Shown in pieces: positions 54,958 through 64,000 of a stretch of 64,000 bases of DNA. Positions within the stretch are counted from its first letter, which is position 1. Every line of letters starts with the position of its first letter. Below the pieces are notes generated by a model. The model was not told the origin of the DNA. It saw nothing but the letters and a program-made list of their open reading frames with translations, and made no database searches. This DNA comes from Corythucha ciliata. Taxonomy: Eukaryota; Arthropoda; Insecta; Hemiptera; Tingidae. Location: NCBI GenBank assembly GCA_038030265.1, contig CM075941.1:44764164-44828163 (forward strand), given 5' to 3'. The position numbers and the translations under genes were made by a program.

Positions 54958-56008
54958 ACTTGAGCAGGTTTCCCTGTAATGAAATTTGCCGGGAAAACTC
55001 GATTGAAAACACCCCCCCGCTCCTCCTCCTCCAGACATCACCGGAGGTAAACAGTCCTTTTCAATATAAAGTTATACTACGAGCCTGCACAACGAAGAGG
55101 TCGTGAGTCCGGCATACGTGATTGTTTTAAAACAAACGGATTAAAAAACTCACACGCTTTGCCGTTTTCATTTTAACGTAACGAACTTTGAACACACATG
55201 AAAAGTTTCCCGCCCCCTCTAAATTCAAGGAAGTGTGAGGGATGACCAGCGTTATTATAAATTATATTGATCCGCGAGATTTACCCATCAGTTTAGAACG
55301 TCCTGGAGTCATCGAGTGGAGGGAAATTAATTATTGTTGAAAAGTCTTTTCTCGTTGAAGGAGGGACAACGCCTCCTTTGTAGTATGAGCAAGGAATGCA
55401 CTAATTGTGAGCCCCTCGTTCACTCAACGTATAAACTCCGTAGGATATGAGCTGGCATGAAGGAGAGAAATTGGGTTTAAAGCAGGAAGTATAGAGGGGG
55501 TCTGAGAGGGATTTTTCGCTTCCCTGAATCAACCCCCTCAAGACAATGTCGCTCTTTCCTCAATGTCACTCCTTAATCCGCTCAGCGAAACGATAAGGGA
55601 CAGAGCTCGAAAAGTTTACACTCGTTCCCTTCCATCAACCCTTTTATCCTGTTGTTTTTTTTTTTTTTCGTCCTCCACGGCAGTTTCTCTATACGTTTAC
55701 AGGAGAATTACTTAGAGGCTTGCCATCGATTACCACCCACGTCTTTTTGTCTTAAGCTATTGTTCCTAAAAGGCGGAAGAAGTGGAGAAACATTCGCTCA
55801 AAAGAGCGCCAAGTAAAAACACTTGAGAAAAGCGAGAAGAGCTTTACATTGTTCATCACTGTTGTTCAGTTAAAACTAAAGTTTCGCACGCTTTGTTGTT
55901 CTTTTTTTTTATGTCACTCCACCAGAGTAGATTCGATTGGGCGTAAAATAAGGATGATAAAATGGTTCCAGCAGCGTCTGTCTCCCACTCACACACGCAC
56001 TTTCTCAC

Positions 56009-56030
56009 TCTCTCTCTCTCTCTCTCTCTC
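56009..56030. repeat. (CT)n microsatellite
   Basis: Eleven CT units, followed by a T-rich tract and an AG. Confidence 0.95.
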
Positions 56031-57954
56031 TTTATTTTATTTCCAGAATGGTTTTCGATCACAACGTAATCTCGGTTCTTGTCATAAAAAAAAGAGATGG
56101 ATTTCCTGTGTTCACATAACCCATTCCACCCATACCGTATAATCCCGAAAGTTTCACAAAACTTTGAATATTAAAGCCCAACAAGTTTTGTTTAGCAAGG
56201 ATTTTGCTGTGGGGGGGGGGGGCAGAATAGTGCTTTGACGCTGATGACAGGGGGTATAGGGGTGAGGGAGAGATAAGTGCTGAGAAACTCTATCATAATT
56301 ATTACGACAATGAGCTCGTGTGACATGATGAGGGGTTGGTGGTGGTGGTGGCGGTGGGGGGTGTGACAGACTGCAATAGAGTGAAACAACTGGAACAGCG
56401 GAGGGAGGAAGGGGGGCAGTATAGGTAGTGAAGGTAGGGGGGAAGGTGCAGGGGTTGAGTTTGATGCATAATTATCACATCCATCATGTTGCTATAATGG
56501 GGGTGGGGACTCGGTGTAATTAGCCAGAGAGAAGTTATCGCTAAATTTGAACGCATTACTCAAAATTCCTCCTTATTTCAAAGAGAATGAAATGTTGTGA
56601 GCTTCTCAAATCTCTCATCAGTTTGGGTTTAAGCCACATTTATTTGAATAGCGCGGCATTTGTGCAAAAAAGTGTCAATTGACTTATATAAATTTTGGAA
56701 AAACGCCCGTATATCTCCTAAACGAAGCATTTCCGATCATTGTGCAAAACGTTTTGGTGCGTCTCAACATGTGCAAGTATTTCGCATTAAAATTGAAATA
56801 CCCCGTAAAATAAACAATATTTTCGAGGGCATTATATCTCCGAGTAGCAAAACACCTAGGGCACTCGTGACTGATGATAACCTGTCAAGCGTCTTTAACT
56901 CTGACGAAGATAAAAGAAAGCAAGAGACCCCTTTATTTGTTTTATTCATCATTTAAATTCAAATTATTTAGCCCGGTCGACCTTATAACAAACACGTGGA
57001 AGTGCGCCTGGAGGTGTTTTCCTTTCGTTAAAATATGGCCTACAGTTGAAACTCCGAAAGTCTATAAATCTACTAATCTTAGTCTACCGCGTGAGGTTTT
57101 AAGATAGGAGAGGATTGCCGTGGATAGCAAGTTTAGTTGAGAGGAAATAAGGCTATAGGAAGATTTGTTAAACTCGGTTGAATTAACTAACCCTCTTCTT
57201 GTTCTCTCGACCTTTCAACCTTTTCCCCCTTTTAACTTGCAAATCCAACGCAGCCCGAAGCATGGTGAGAGGGGGGGGGGGTTGTCTCTGCCACCAAAGT
57301 AAAGCCTCTGTTAAATTACTTCCTTCAGTTTCAATGAAGAAAGTACAATCCCCCCCCCCTCTATTTGCCAACGCTTTATAACAAGACGCGGTAGGCACAT
57401 CAAAACGAGGTCAAAATTGTAATGCCCCGACGCGAACTTTCTTGATTCATCCAGTTTGTGCGAACAAATATTTTATGTTTCGTCATCTCGTCTCTTTTCA
57501 TGTTTTTCCCTCCCCGAAGGCAAGTTATTTTTATTTCTATATATTGAGTTTCTTATTTCTGGAGCAAACATTGTTCGGAGGCGTAATGGGAAAAGAGGGA
57601 GGGCCTAAACCCGGATTTACCCCGCTCTCCCACCACAGAATCACACCCTTCTGCTATCCTTTTACGCCCTTATTTTCTCACATTACAATGTTTGTCTATA
57701 CTTTCTCGGGGATTTCATTCTACCCATTTTCGACTAGAAAAAAAAAGCTCATCATGAAAAAGGGTGTCTGGGTGTGTGGTAAGTGGGCGTCTTAAAAGAG
57801 ATATAAAAAATATTTCGGAGAAACTTTTGGCTTTCGAGCTTTTCACAAGTCCCAGGTTGGCAATGTTCGTAATCGCAGTAGCGACTGTACCAGCGTTGAC
57901 AAAATTATTGTATTACCGCACCCAACCAGAGCTGGGATAGCTCAGAGCCGGAGA

Positions 57955-58200
57955 ATTTTTTTCCGACAACGGTTCAAGTGTAAATTAAATGAAAGTGATA
58001 TCTTCCCTCTTCCGGAAAACGATAGAAGGGCATAGCCCGGCGCGATTCGAGATTCTAGAAAAAAAATGGGCTCCCCTGCGGGATTTGAACCCGCAACCTC
58101 TGGATTACTAATCCAGCACGCTGCCAATTGCGCCACGGTGACGCCTTTGGCAGTCGTACTGCGAGGGATCATCTAAGCCCAAACCCACCCAGGGCCATTG
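57955..58200 (-). mobile_element. tRNA-derived SINE, copy 2
   Basis: The reverse complement matches 8467-8694. A leader (CAATGGCCCTGGGTGGGTTT) precedes a tRNA-like head at 58142-58067. The head has A box TGGCGCAATTGG, anticodon loop TTAGTAA (AGT, Thr-like) in a perfect CTGGA/TCCAG stem, and B box GGTTCAAATCC. The body follows with CGGGCTATGCCCTTCTATCG. The head is better preserved here than in copy 1 (intact anticodon stem), but the acceptor strands still do not pair, so it is not a tRNA gene. Lies a few bases from a transposon terminus at 58205. Confidence 0.86.
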
Positions 58201-58204
58201 TTTT

Positions 58205-58345
58205 CAGTGGTGGATCCAAGGGAGCGGCCACAGGGGCCATGACCCCTCCCTTGAAGTCTTGAGGTCAATTTCGCATAAACATAATCAAAAGCACCTCCCA
58301 AAATCTAACAAGGAATTGTCGCATTCTCAAATTTTAGGGTGAAAG
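58205..58345 (+). mobile_element. hAT-like terminus (CAGTGGCGGATC type)
   Basis: CAGTGGTGGATCCAAGGGAG then GGCCACAGGGGCCATGACCC, CTCCCTTGAAGTCTTGAGGT. It matches 60641-60780 and 63095-63235 (CAGTGGCGGATCTAAAGG, GGGCCACAGAGGCCATGGCT) through about 130 bp. The inner GGCCACAGGGGCC is itself palindromic. Right-hand ends of this type were seen near 3503 and 4420. From 58346 to 58640 nothing recognisable follows. Confidence 0.62.
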
Positions 58346-58649
58346 TTTCTGGTGTGAGGCAGACGTGATGTATGAGTCCCCCAGAAGCGTTTTTAACAGA
58401 AAAATACTGTCCCTTAAACGGTCAAGAAATGAATATTTCATGTCATGGTCGTCGGTATCAGCCGATTCTATTGACTCCAGGGTCACTTGGCACGAGCGGG
58501 CGGTGACAAAACATAAATTTGGTCTAAATTTTCGGTTTCCCTGTGTAGAGAAACCCAAAAATAGAAATATTCAGCCGCCGATCAGACTTGCTAATATTGG
58601 AGGAGCTTGGAAAATTGTGTGTTTCGCTCTACTATAAATCGCTTGACAG

Positions 58650-59334
58650 CCATTAACTGCTTTAAAATAGCCAAACCATGGCTATTCCCACTATAGAAAC
58701 AGCTACACTGACTGCAATCGCACCCTAAAGGGATTAAACTGACGATTAGTGCCTAGCAAATGGCTGAACTGACTATATTCGCGCCCTAAAAATGGCCAAA
58801 CCGGAAGTTCCCGCTCTAAAATATAGCCAAACGGACTTGAAGCGCCCTAAAAATGGCTAAGCTGACGCTGCAATTGGCTAAATCAACCATTTGCGCGCCA
58901 AAAATAGCAAAACTGGCAATTCACGCGCCAAAAATGGCCAATACTGATCATTCGCGTCTCTGGCCTGACGGGCCATATATTAGCGTTCCAAAAACGGCTA
59001 AACTGACTATTCGCACCCAGAAAATGCCTAAACAGATGATTCCTGCACTGAAAAGTGCAAAATCGACCATTCGCGAGCAACAAATGGCCAAACTGACCAT
59101 TCTTTTCCTTTTGGCTTGACGTAACTATTTTTATGGCCTGAAAAATGGCAAAAATGACGATGTGCGCCTTGAAAATGGCTAAACTTTCTGGCGATTCACG
59201 CTCTAAAAATGACCAAACTGACTTTATGAGCCCCGAATTTGCGCCCTAAAATGCCTGAACAGGTGATTCCAGCCCCAAATACGGGCAAAACTGACCATTC
59301 ATGCGTTGAAAATGGCTAAACATCCAATGCCTGC

Positions 59335-59365
<31 letters not shown>

Positions 59366-59542
59366 GAAGGCAAAACTGAGGATTCTTTCCTTGAAAATAT
59401 CGCACTGTCTAATATTCACTTGTTATATAAATGACCAGACAATTTACCTCATGGAAATGGCAAACATGACCATTCGCAACCTAAAAATGGTATGACGGAT
59501 TATTTGCACCACACAAATGGCAAAACTGACTGCGTCCGAAAG
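58650..59542. repeat. fam2 array, forward
   Basis: About 30 units with core AAAAATGGCCAAACTGAC, including a 28-base A run at 59338-59365. Frames at 58853-59119 and its antisense are repeat-derived. Confidence 0.85.
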
Positions 59543-61968
59543 TCGTCAATACTGCATTTGTGCCATGGATGTATATGTACACGGCTTAAATGACGCTATT
59601 CATGGCACTCCTGATGTGACTTGCTGCGCCGAAAAAAATTGCCAAATAAGAGGCTATTCGCACCCTAAAAGATATTAGAGACTTTTAGCAACAACCCCGC
59701 TAACGCTAACGCAAACGATAAATCAGTCGTTGCTTGGATACGATAAACATCCGATTGGTTGAAATTTGAAAATAAAGTTTCCGCAATATTTAACGTGAGA
59801 GTGCTAAAACTCACTATTAATTGACTCAATCGGTGAACCATTCGATCCCTACTGAAGAGAAGGAGAGGGCCCAACCCTCCTGAGCCTGGGATCCGCGACT
59901 ACTAAGGTTGAACCTTTCAACCTTACCACTTCAACCGCACTACGGCGAGGGGAGTTCTGGGCTGGCGTAGAACATTCTGGCACATTGACCATATTGTGTA
60001 ATAAGTTGTACAATTTGAAGAGCGTTTTGAAGCGTTCTAATAGGGCAAAATAGCCGGTTTTTGACAAGTTTTAGTCCCCACTGGTCAGAAGAATAGAATG
60101 TGCTGGGAGCAACGTCACAAGATAAATTTCTGCAGACAAGTGTTTAGGTGTGTCTTAAATCATTTCGAGCCTTTTTTGGAAGTTCTAATGGGGTTGCAAG
60201 ATCGGCATTTCTAGGGATGTCCGATATCAACTTCTAGAGCGATTTCGGCCCACTTAGGACAGGAATCGAATGCCCATTTAAACCACGACTAAATACGAGA
60301 AAAAAATCCTCCAGAGTTGAGCTTCATGCTCAAACTTCCTAATACGAAAGTTGAAAAATAGTCGCAAAAAACCAGAAAATTATTTGTGAGGCGTGAATCG
60401 TAAGTGTTGCTCAAGTGTTTCACTGTTTCTATGACGCGAATATTCCGTCAGCCCTAAGGCGCGAACGGTTTTTTGGACGAGTTGATTTGGCCAATTTCAG
60501 GCAGAGGTCATGATCTCTTCAGACGTTTCCAAGGCTGCGCGAATCGTCAGTTTCACAATTTTTTTTGTAGGGCGCGTGAAGTCACTTTGATATTCTTGGA
60601 GGGGGGATAGCCAGTTTGTAATGTTTAGGGCGCAAAATAGCAGTGGCGGATCTAAAGGATGGGCCACAGAGGCCATGGCTCCTCCCTTGGGAGTCGAGGT
60701 CACTTGCGCAAAAAAATCATCAAAACCTTCTCCAAAATCCGATCGAGCCGAGGAGGGGTGATCACCTCTTATTTTAGGGATCAAAGATGCGAAATGCCAA
60801 GTTATTTAAGGGGAAAACTCTAGCGAATGGCCACACTGAGAGGAAAATTGACGTTTAACGCCGCCACGTCAAGGGCAAAATTTATGCGAAAGGTGGCGTC
60901 AAGGGCAAACTTTAAGCGGAACGTCACATTCTAAAAAAAAAAAATATTTCGAAAAGCCGCGGCACAACGAGTAAACCGGGCAGTAAAGGCGAGCAGAACG
61001 CAACATCCGGGCCAATATTCACGTGAATCGCCAAATTCAAGGCAAAATTTACGATAAGTACCGCGACAAGGGCAACAAATATGCGAAATGCTTCACCAAG
61101 AGTATTGTTAAGTCCATTTTATGAAAAGACTCGTCGATTCCACGAAAAAATTGTCAATTTCATAACGAAATTGTCTGTTTTATGAGAAAACTTTCAAATT
61201 TATAAGACATCTTAAGCTTATGAGCATAATGGTTGATTTTATTAGGTACTTTGCCGTCTAAAACGTGTCAATTTGATGAGTACATCTTCAGTTTAATAAG
61301 GAAATAGCCAATTTTATGAAGAAAATGACATATTGTATGAGGAATTGTCAATATTCATAATGAGAAAATTGCCCTTTTGGAATGAATTTCCAGATTTGTA
61401 AGGAAATTGTTAGTTCGAATGGGAAATTGTTAATTTCAAGAGAAAATTGTAACCAGGAATCGTTAATTTTAGGTCGAAACTGTCTGTTTCACGAGAAACA
61501 TCGTCATTTTTATTAGCACATTGACAATTTAATTAAAAACAAGTCAATCTGTAGCATAAATTGTCAATTTGACGTGGAAATTGTCAATTTTCAATGTAAC
61601 TTATCCACAATAGTTTTATTTTTGGTCCTTGGAACTCATTAATTTTGCCCCATGGCTCGATGGGCAATCGCCCATTCGGTGATTATTATTGTTACAGTAA
61701 TTGGTGATCGTTGCGAAATTATTAATTTTGTGGAAAAATTATCAAATTTATGAGCATATCGTCAATTTCATGAGGAAATTGTCATTTTTATGAGGAAATT
61801 TTCAATTATGAGGAAATTGTCAATTTTAAGAGCACTTTTATGAGGAAATTGTCAATTTTACGAGGAAATAATCAATTTTATGGAGAAATTGTCTATTTTA
61901 TGAGGAAATTGACAATTTTATAAGGAAATCGTCAATTTTATGAGGAAATTGACAATTTTATAAGGAAA
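59543..61968. repeat. 2.43-kb tandem duplication, unit 1
   Basis: Unit 1 and unit 2 are nearly identical over all of unit 2 that is visible. The offset is 2426 bp at the left and 2454 bp further in; the difference is a few bases near 62139 and about 24 bp near 62850. TCGTCAAT stands at 59543-59550 and again at the junction 61969-61976, marking the breakpoints as short homology. The unit contains a perfect 10-bp hairpin (TAAGGTTGAA/TTCAACCTTA, 59904-59926), short reverse fam2, a CAGTGGCGGATC terminus (60641), and a fam5 array. Minus frames at 59849-60067 and 60497-60784 are duplicated with it but match nothing known. Confidence 0.94.
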
Positions 61969-61980
61969 TCGTCAATACTG
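61130..61980. repeat. fam5 minisatellite array (about 20 bp)
   Basis: About 40 units with core TTATGAGGAAATTGTCAA. Those at 61740-61975 are cleaner and more regular than those at 61130-61600. The 3' end of this array is the duplication junction. Its own second copy begins at about 63590 and runs off the window. Confidence 0.9.
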
Positions 61981-64000
61981 CATTTGTGCCATGGATGTAT
62001 ATGTACACGGCTTAAATGACGCTATTCATGGCACTCCTGATGTGACTTGCTGCGCCGAAAAAAATTGCCAAATAAGAGGCTATTCGCACCCTAAAAGATA
62101 TTAGAGACTTTTAGCAACAACCCCGCTAACGCTAACGCAACGCAAACGATAAATCAGTCGTTGCTTGGATACGATAAACATCCGATTGGTTGAAATTTGA
62201 AAATAAAGTTTCCGCAATATTTAACGTGAGAGTGCTAAAACTCACTATTAATTGACTCAATCGGTGAACCATTCGATCCCAACTGAAGAGAAGGAGAGGG
62301 CCCAACCCTCCTGAGCCTGGGATCCGCGACTGCTAAGGTTGAACCTTTCAACCTTACCACTTCAACCGCACTAGGGCGAGGGGAGTTCTGGGCTGGCGTA
62401 GAACATTCTGGCACATTGACCATAACGTGTAATAAGTTGTACAATTTGAAGAGCGTTTTGAAGCGTTCTAAAAGGGCAAAATAGCCGTTTTTGACAAGTT
62501 TTAGTCCCCACTGGTCAGAAGAATAGAATGTGCTGGGAGCAACGTCACAAGATAAATTTCTGCAGACAAGTGTTTAGGTGTGTCTTAAATCATTTCGAGC
62601 CTTTTTTGGAAGTTCTAATGGGGTTGCAAGATCGGCATTTCTAGGGATGTCCGATATCAACTTCGAGAGCAATTTCGGCCCACTTAGGACAGGAATCGAA
62701 TGCCCATTTAAACCACGCCTAAATACGAGAAAAAAATCCTCCAGAGTTGAGCTCCATGCTCAAACTTCCTAATACGAAAGTTGAAAAATAGTCGCAAAAA
62801 ACCAGAAAATTATTTGTGAGGCGTGAATCGTAAGTGTTGCCATTTTGCATTTTGGGCGAGAAAATTGTCAGTTTCACTGTTTCTATGACGCGAATATTCC
62901 GTCAGCCCTAAGGCGCGAACGGTTTTTTGGACGAGTTGATTTGGCCAATTTCAGGCAGAGGTCATGATCTCTTCAGACGTTTCCAAGGCTGCGCGAATCG
63001 TCAGTTTCACAATTTTTTTTGTAGGGCGCGTGAAGTCACTTTGATATTCTTGGAGGGGGGATAGCCAGTTTGTAATGTTTAGGGCGCAAAATAGCAGTGG
63101 CGGATCTAAAGGAGGGGCCACAGAGGCCATGGCTCCTCCCTTGGGAGTCGAGGTCACTTGCGCAAAAAAATCATCAAAACCTTCTCCAAAATCCGATCGA
63201 GCCGAGGAGGGGTGATCACCTCTTATTTTAGGGATCAAAGATGCGAAATGCCAAGTTATTTAAGGGGAAAACTCTAGCGAATGGCCACACTGAGAGGAAA
63301 ATTGACGTTTAACGCCGCCACGTCAAGGGCAAAATTTATGCGAAAGGTGGCGTCAAGGGCAAACTTTAAGCGGAACGTCACATTCTAAAAAAAAAAAATA
63401 TTTCGAAAAGCCGCGGCACAACGAGTAAACCGGGCAGTAAAGGCGAGCAGAACGCAACATCCGGGCCAATATTCACGTGAATCGCCAAATTCAAGGCAAA
63501 ATTTACGATAAGTACCGCGACAAGGGCAACAAACATGCGAAATGCTTCACCAAGAGTATTGTTAAGTCCATTTTATGAAAAGACTCGTCGATTCCACGAA
63601 AAAATTGTCAATTTCATAACGAAATTGTCTGTTTTATGAGAAAACTTTCAAATTTATAAGACATCTTAAGCTTATGAGCATAATGGTTGATTTTATTAGG
63701 TACTTTGCCGTCTAAAACGTGTCAATTTGATGAGTACATATTCAGTTTAATAAGGAAATAGCCAATTTTATGAAGAAAATGACATATTGTATGAGGAATT
63801 GTCAATATTCATAATGAGAAAATTGCCCTTTTGGAATGAACTTCCAGATTTGTAAGGAAATTGTTAGTTCGAATGGGAAATTGTTAATTTCAAGAGAAAA
63901 TTGTAACCAGGAATCGTTAATTTTAGGTCGAAACTGTCTGTTTCACGAGAAACATCGTCATTTTTATTAGCACATTGACAATTTAATTAAAAACAAGTCA
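61969..64000. repeat. 2.43-kb tandem duplication, unit 2 (cut by window end)
   Basis: Repeats 59543 to about 61546. Differences from unit 1 are few: substitutions such as 'ctactgaag'/'caactgaag', 'tacggcg'/'tagggcg', 'ggatggg'/'ggagggg', plus the two indels. The extra 24 bp in unit 2 (around 62843-62870) looks like a fam2-like unit that unit 1 has lost or never had. How many further units follow cannot be seen. Confidence 0.94.

Larger units (their letters stand above)
54078..57954. other. Single-copy-like DNA
   Basis: No transposon apart from a CCCGGGCCCGG fragment at 54690-54720. It contains (CT)n at 54917-54957 and 56009-56030; the latter is followed by TTTATTTTATTTCCAG (to 56046), a splice-acceptor-like site without a convincing exon behind it. 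A 98-aa plus frame at 56660-56956, with a coding-like end (ALVTDDNLSSVFNSDEDKR), was not credited for lack of splice signals or known motifs. Confidence 0.42.

Noticed and set aside
56031..56142. Exon behind the CT-rich acceptor at 56046
   Set aside because: The acceptor looks good, but all frames behind it end within about 100 bp, without coding character or a donor.
56660..56956. 98-aa ORF with a plausible C-terminal part
   Set aside because: No splice or start context, no recognised motif, and the opposite strand is also open (56764-56952).
59849..60067. Conserved minus-strand ORFs in the 2.4-kb duplication (also 60497-60784 and their unit 2 copies)
   Set aside because: Conservation is explained by recent tandem duplication of the whole unit. 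No recognised motif, and 60497-60784 crosses a transposon terminus.

Overview
The window looks like metazoan, most likely invertebrate, nuclear DNA from a gene-poor, transposon-rich region. The basis is eukaryotic: a Ty3/gypsy pol remnant, R1-clade-like and related non-LTR retrotransposon remnants, tRNA-derived SINEs with A and B boxes, long poly(A) and CT microsatellites, and candidate exons flanked by GT/AG splice signals. R1-like elements favour an arthropod, but the sequence alone does not fix the taxon. No bacterial-style gene, operon, intact tRNA, rRNA or CRISPR array was found.

Most of the window is degenerate minisatellite DNA. I recognise these families by core. fam1 is about 30 bp (core CGCGGCTAAAATTGAG). 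fam2 is about 30 bp (core AAAAATGGCCAAACTGAC). fam3 is about 20 bp (core TTTTGGAGTAAAATCGTC). fam4 is about 20 bp (core GACGAAATTGACAGTTT). fam5 is about 20 bp (core TTATGAGGAAATTGTCAA). fam6 is about 30 bp (core AATTTCGTGGATTTGGC). fam7 is a loose set built on CCGTGAAATTGCAAGTTT. sat17 is 17 bp (CCAACCACAGCAAAGGT, or GTGGTTAGAGCATTTTT on the other strand). 'Forward' means the core as written here; 'reverse' is its complement. These units lack stops in many frames, so most apparent ORFs in the window are artefacts.

The arrays are not random. Several sit inside hAT-like DNA transposons. The clearest is 49339-51353: CAGTG-type inverted termini, a perfect 8-bp target duplication (CTTGTACC), and an interior made of fam1 repeats in two opposed arms. 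It is a foldback-like transposon. The same two terminus types recur at 12820, 13593, 14383, 14867 and 44844. A second clean hAT-like element (24208-25312, 8-bp duplication ACTTCCGC) interrupts a fam2 array. Further termini of the types CAGTGGCGGATC, CAGGGGCGTAG and CAGTGGCGTGCC border fam2 and fam3 arrays.

Layout: 1-1960 gypsy pol remnant (minus strand); 2030-4960 fam3 and fam2 arrays with hAT ends; 5030-8140 mostly single-copy DNA; 8467-8694 SINE; 8771-18330 arrays, MITEs and nested elements; 18900-20495 sat17 with a LINE 3' fragment; 20961-24000 single-copy; 24000-25440 fam2 with the hAT insertion; 25560-27895 a longer LINE copy in sat17 remnants; 28600-32118 single-copy with a candidate exon; 32119-38690 a composite of arrays and MITEs; 38700-42120 single-copy with the best candidate exon (40248-40547); 42130-44844 arrays; 45010-47700 R1-like LINE; 48401-48546 candidate exon; 49339-53960 foldback element and arrays; 54080-57950 single-copy; 57955-58200 second SINE; 58205-59540 fam2; 59543-64000 a recent 2.4-kb tandem duplication that runs off the end.

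Host coding content is small: three candidate exons of unrecognised genes. Every transposon coding region seen is broken by stops, frameshifts, deletions or lost catalytic residues.
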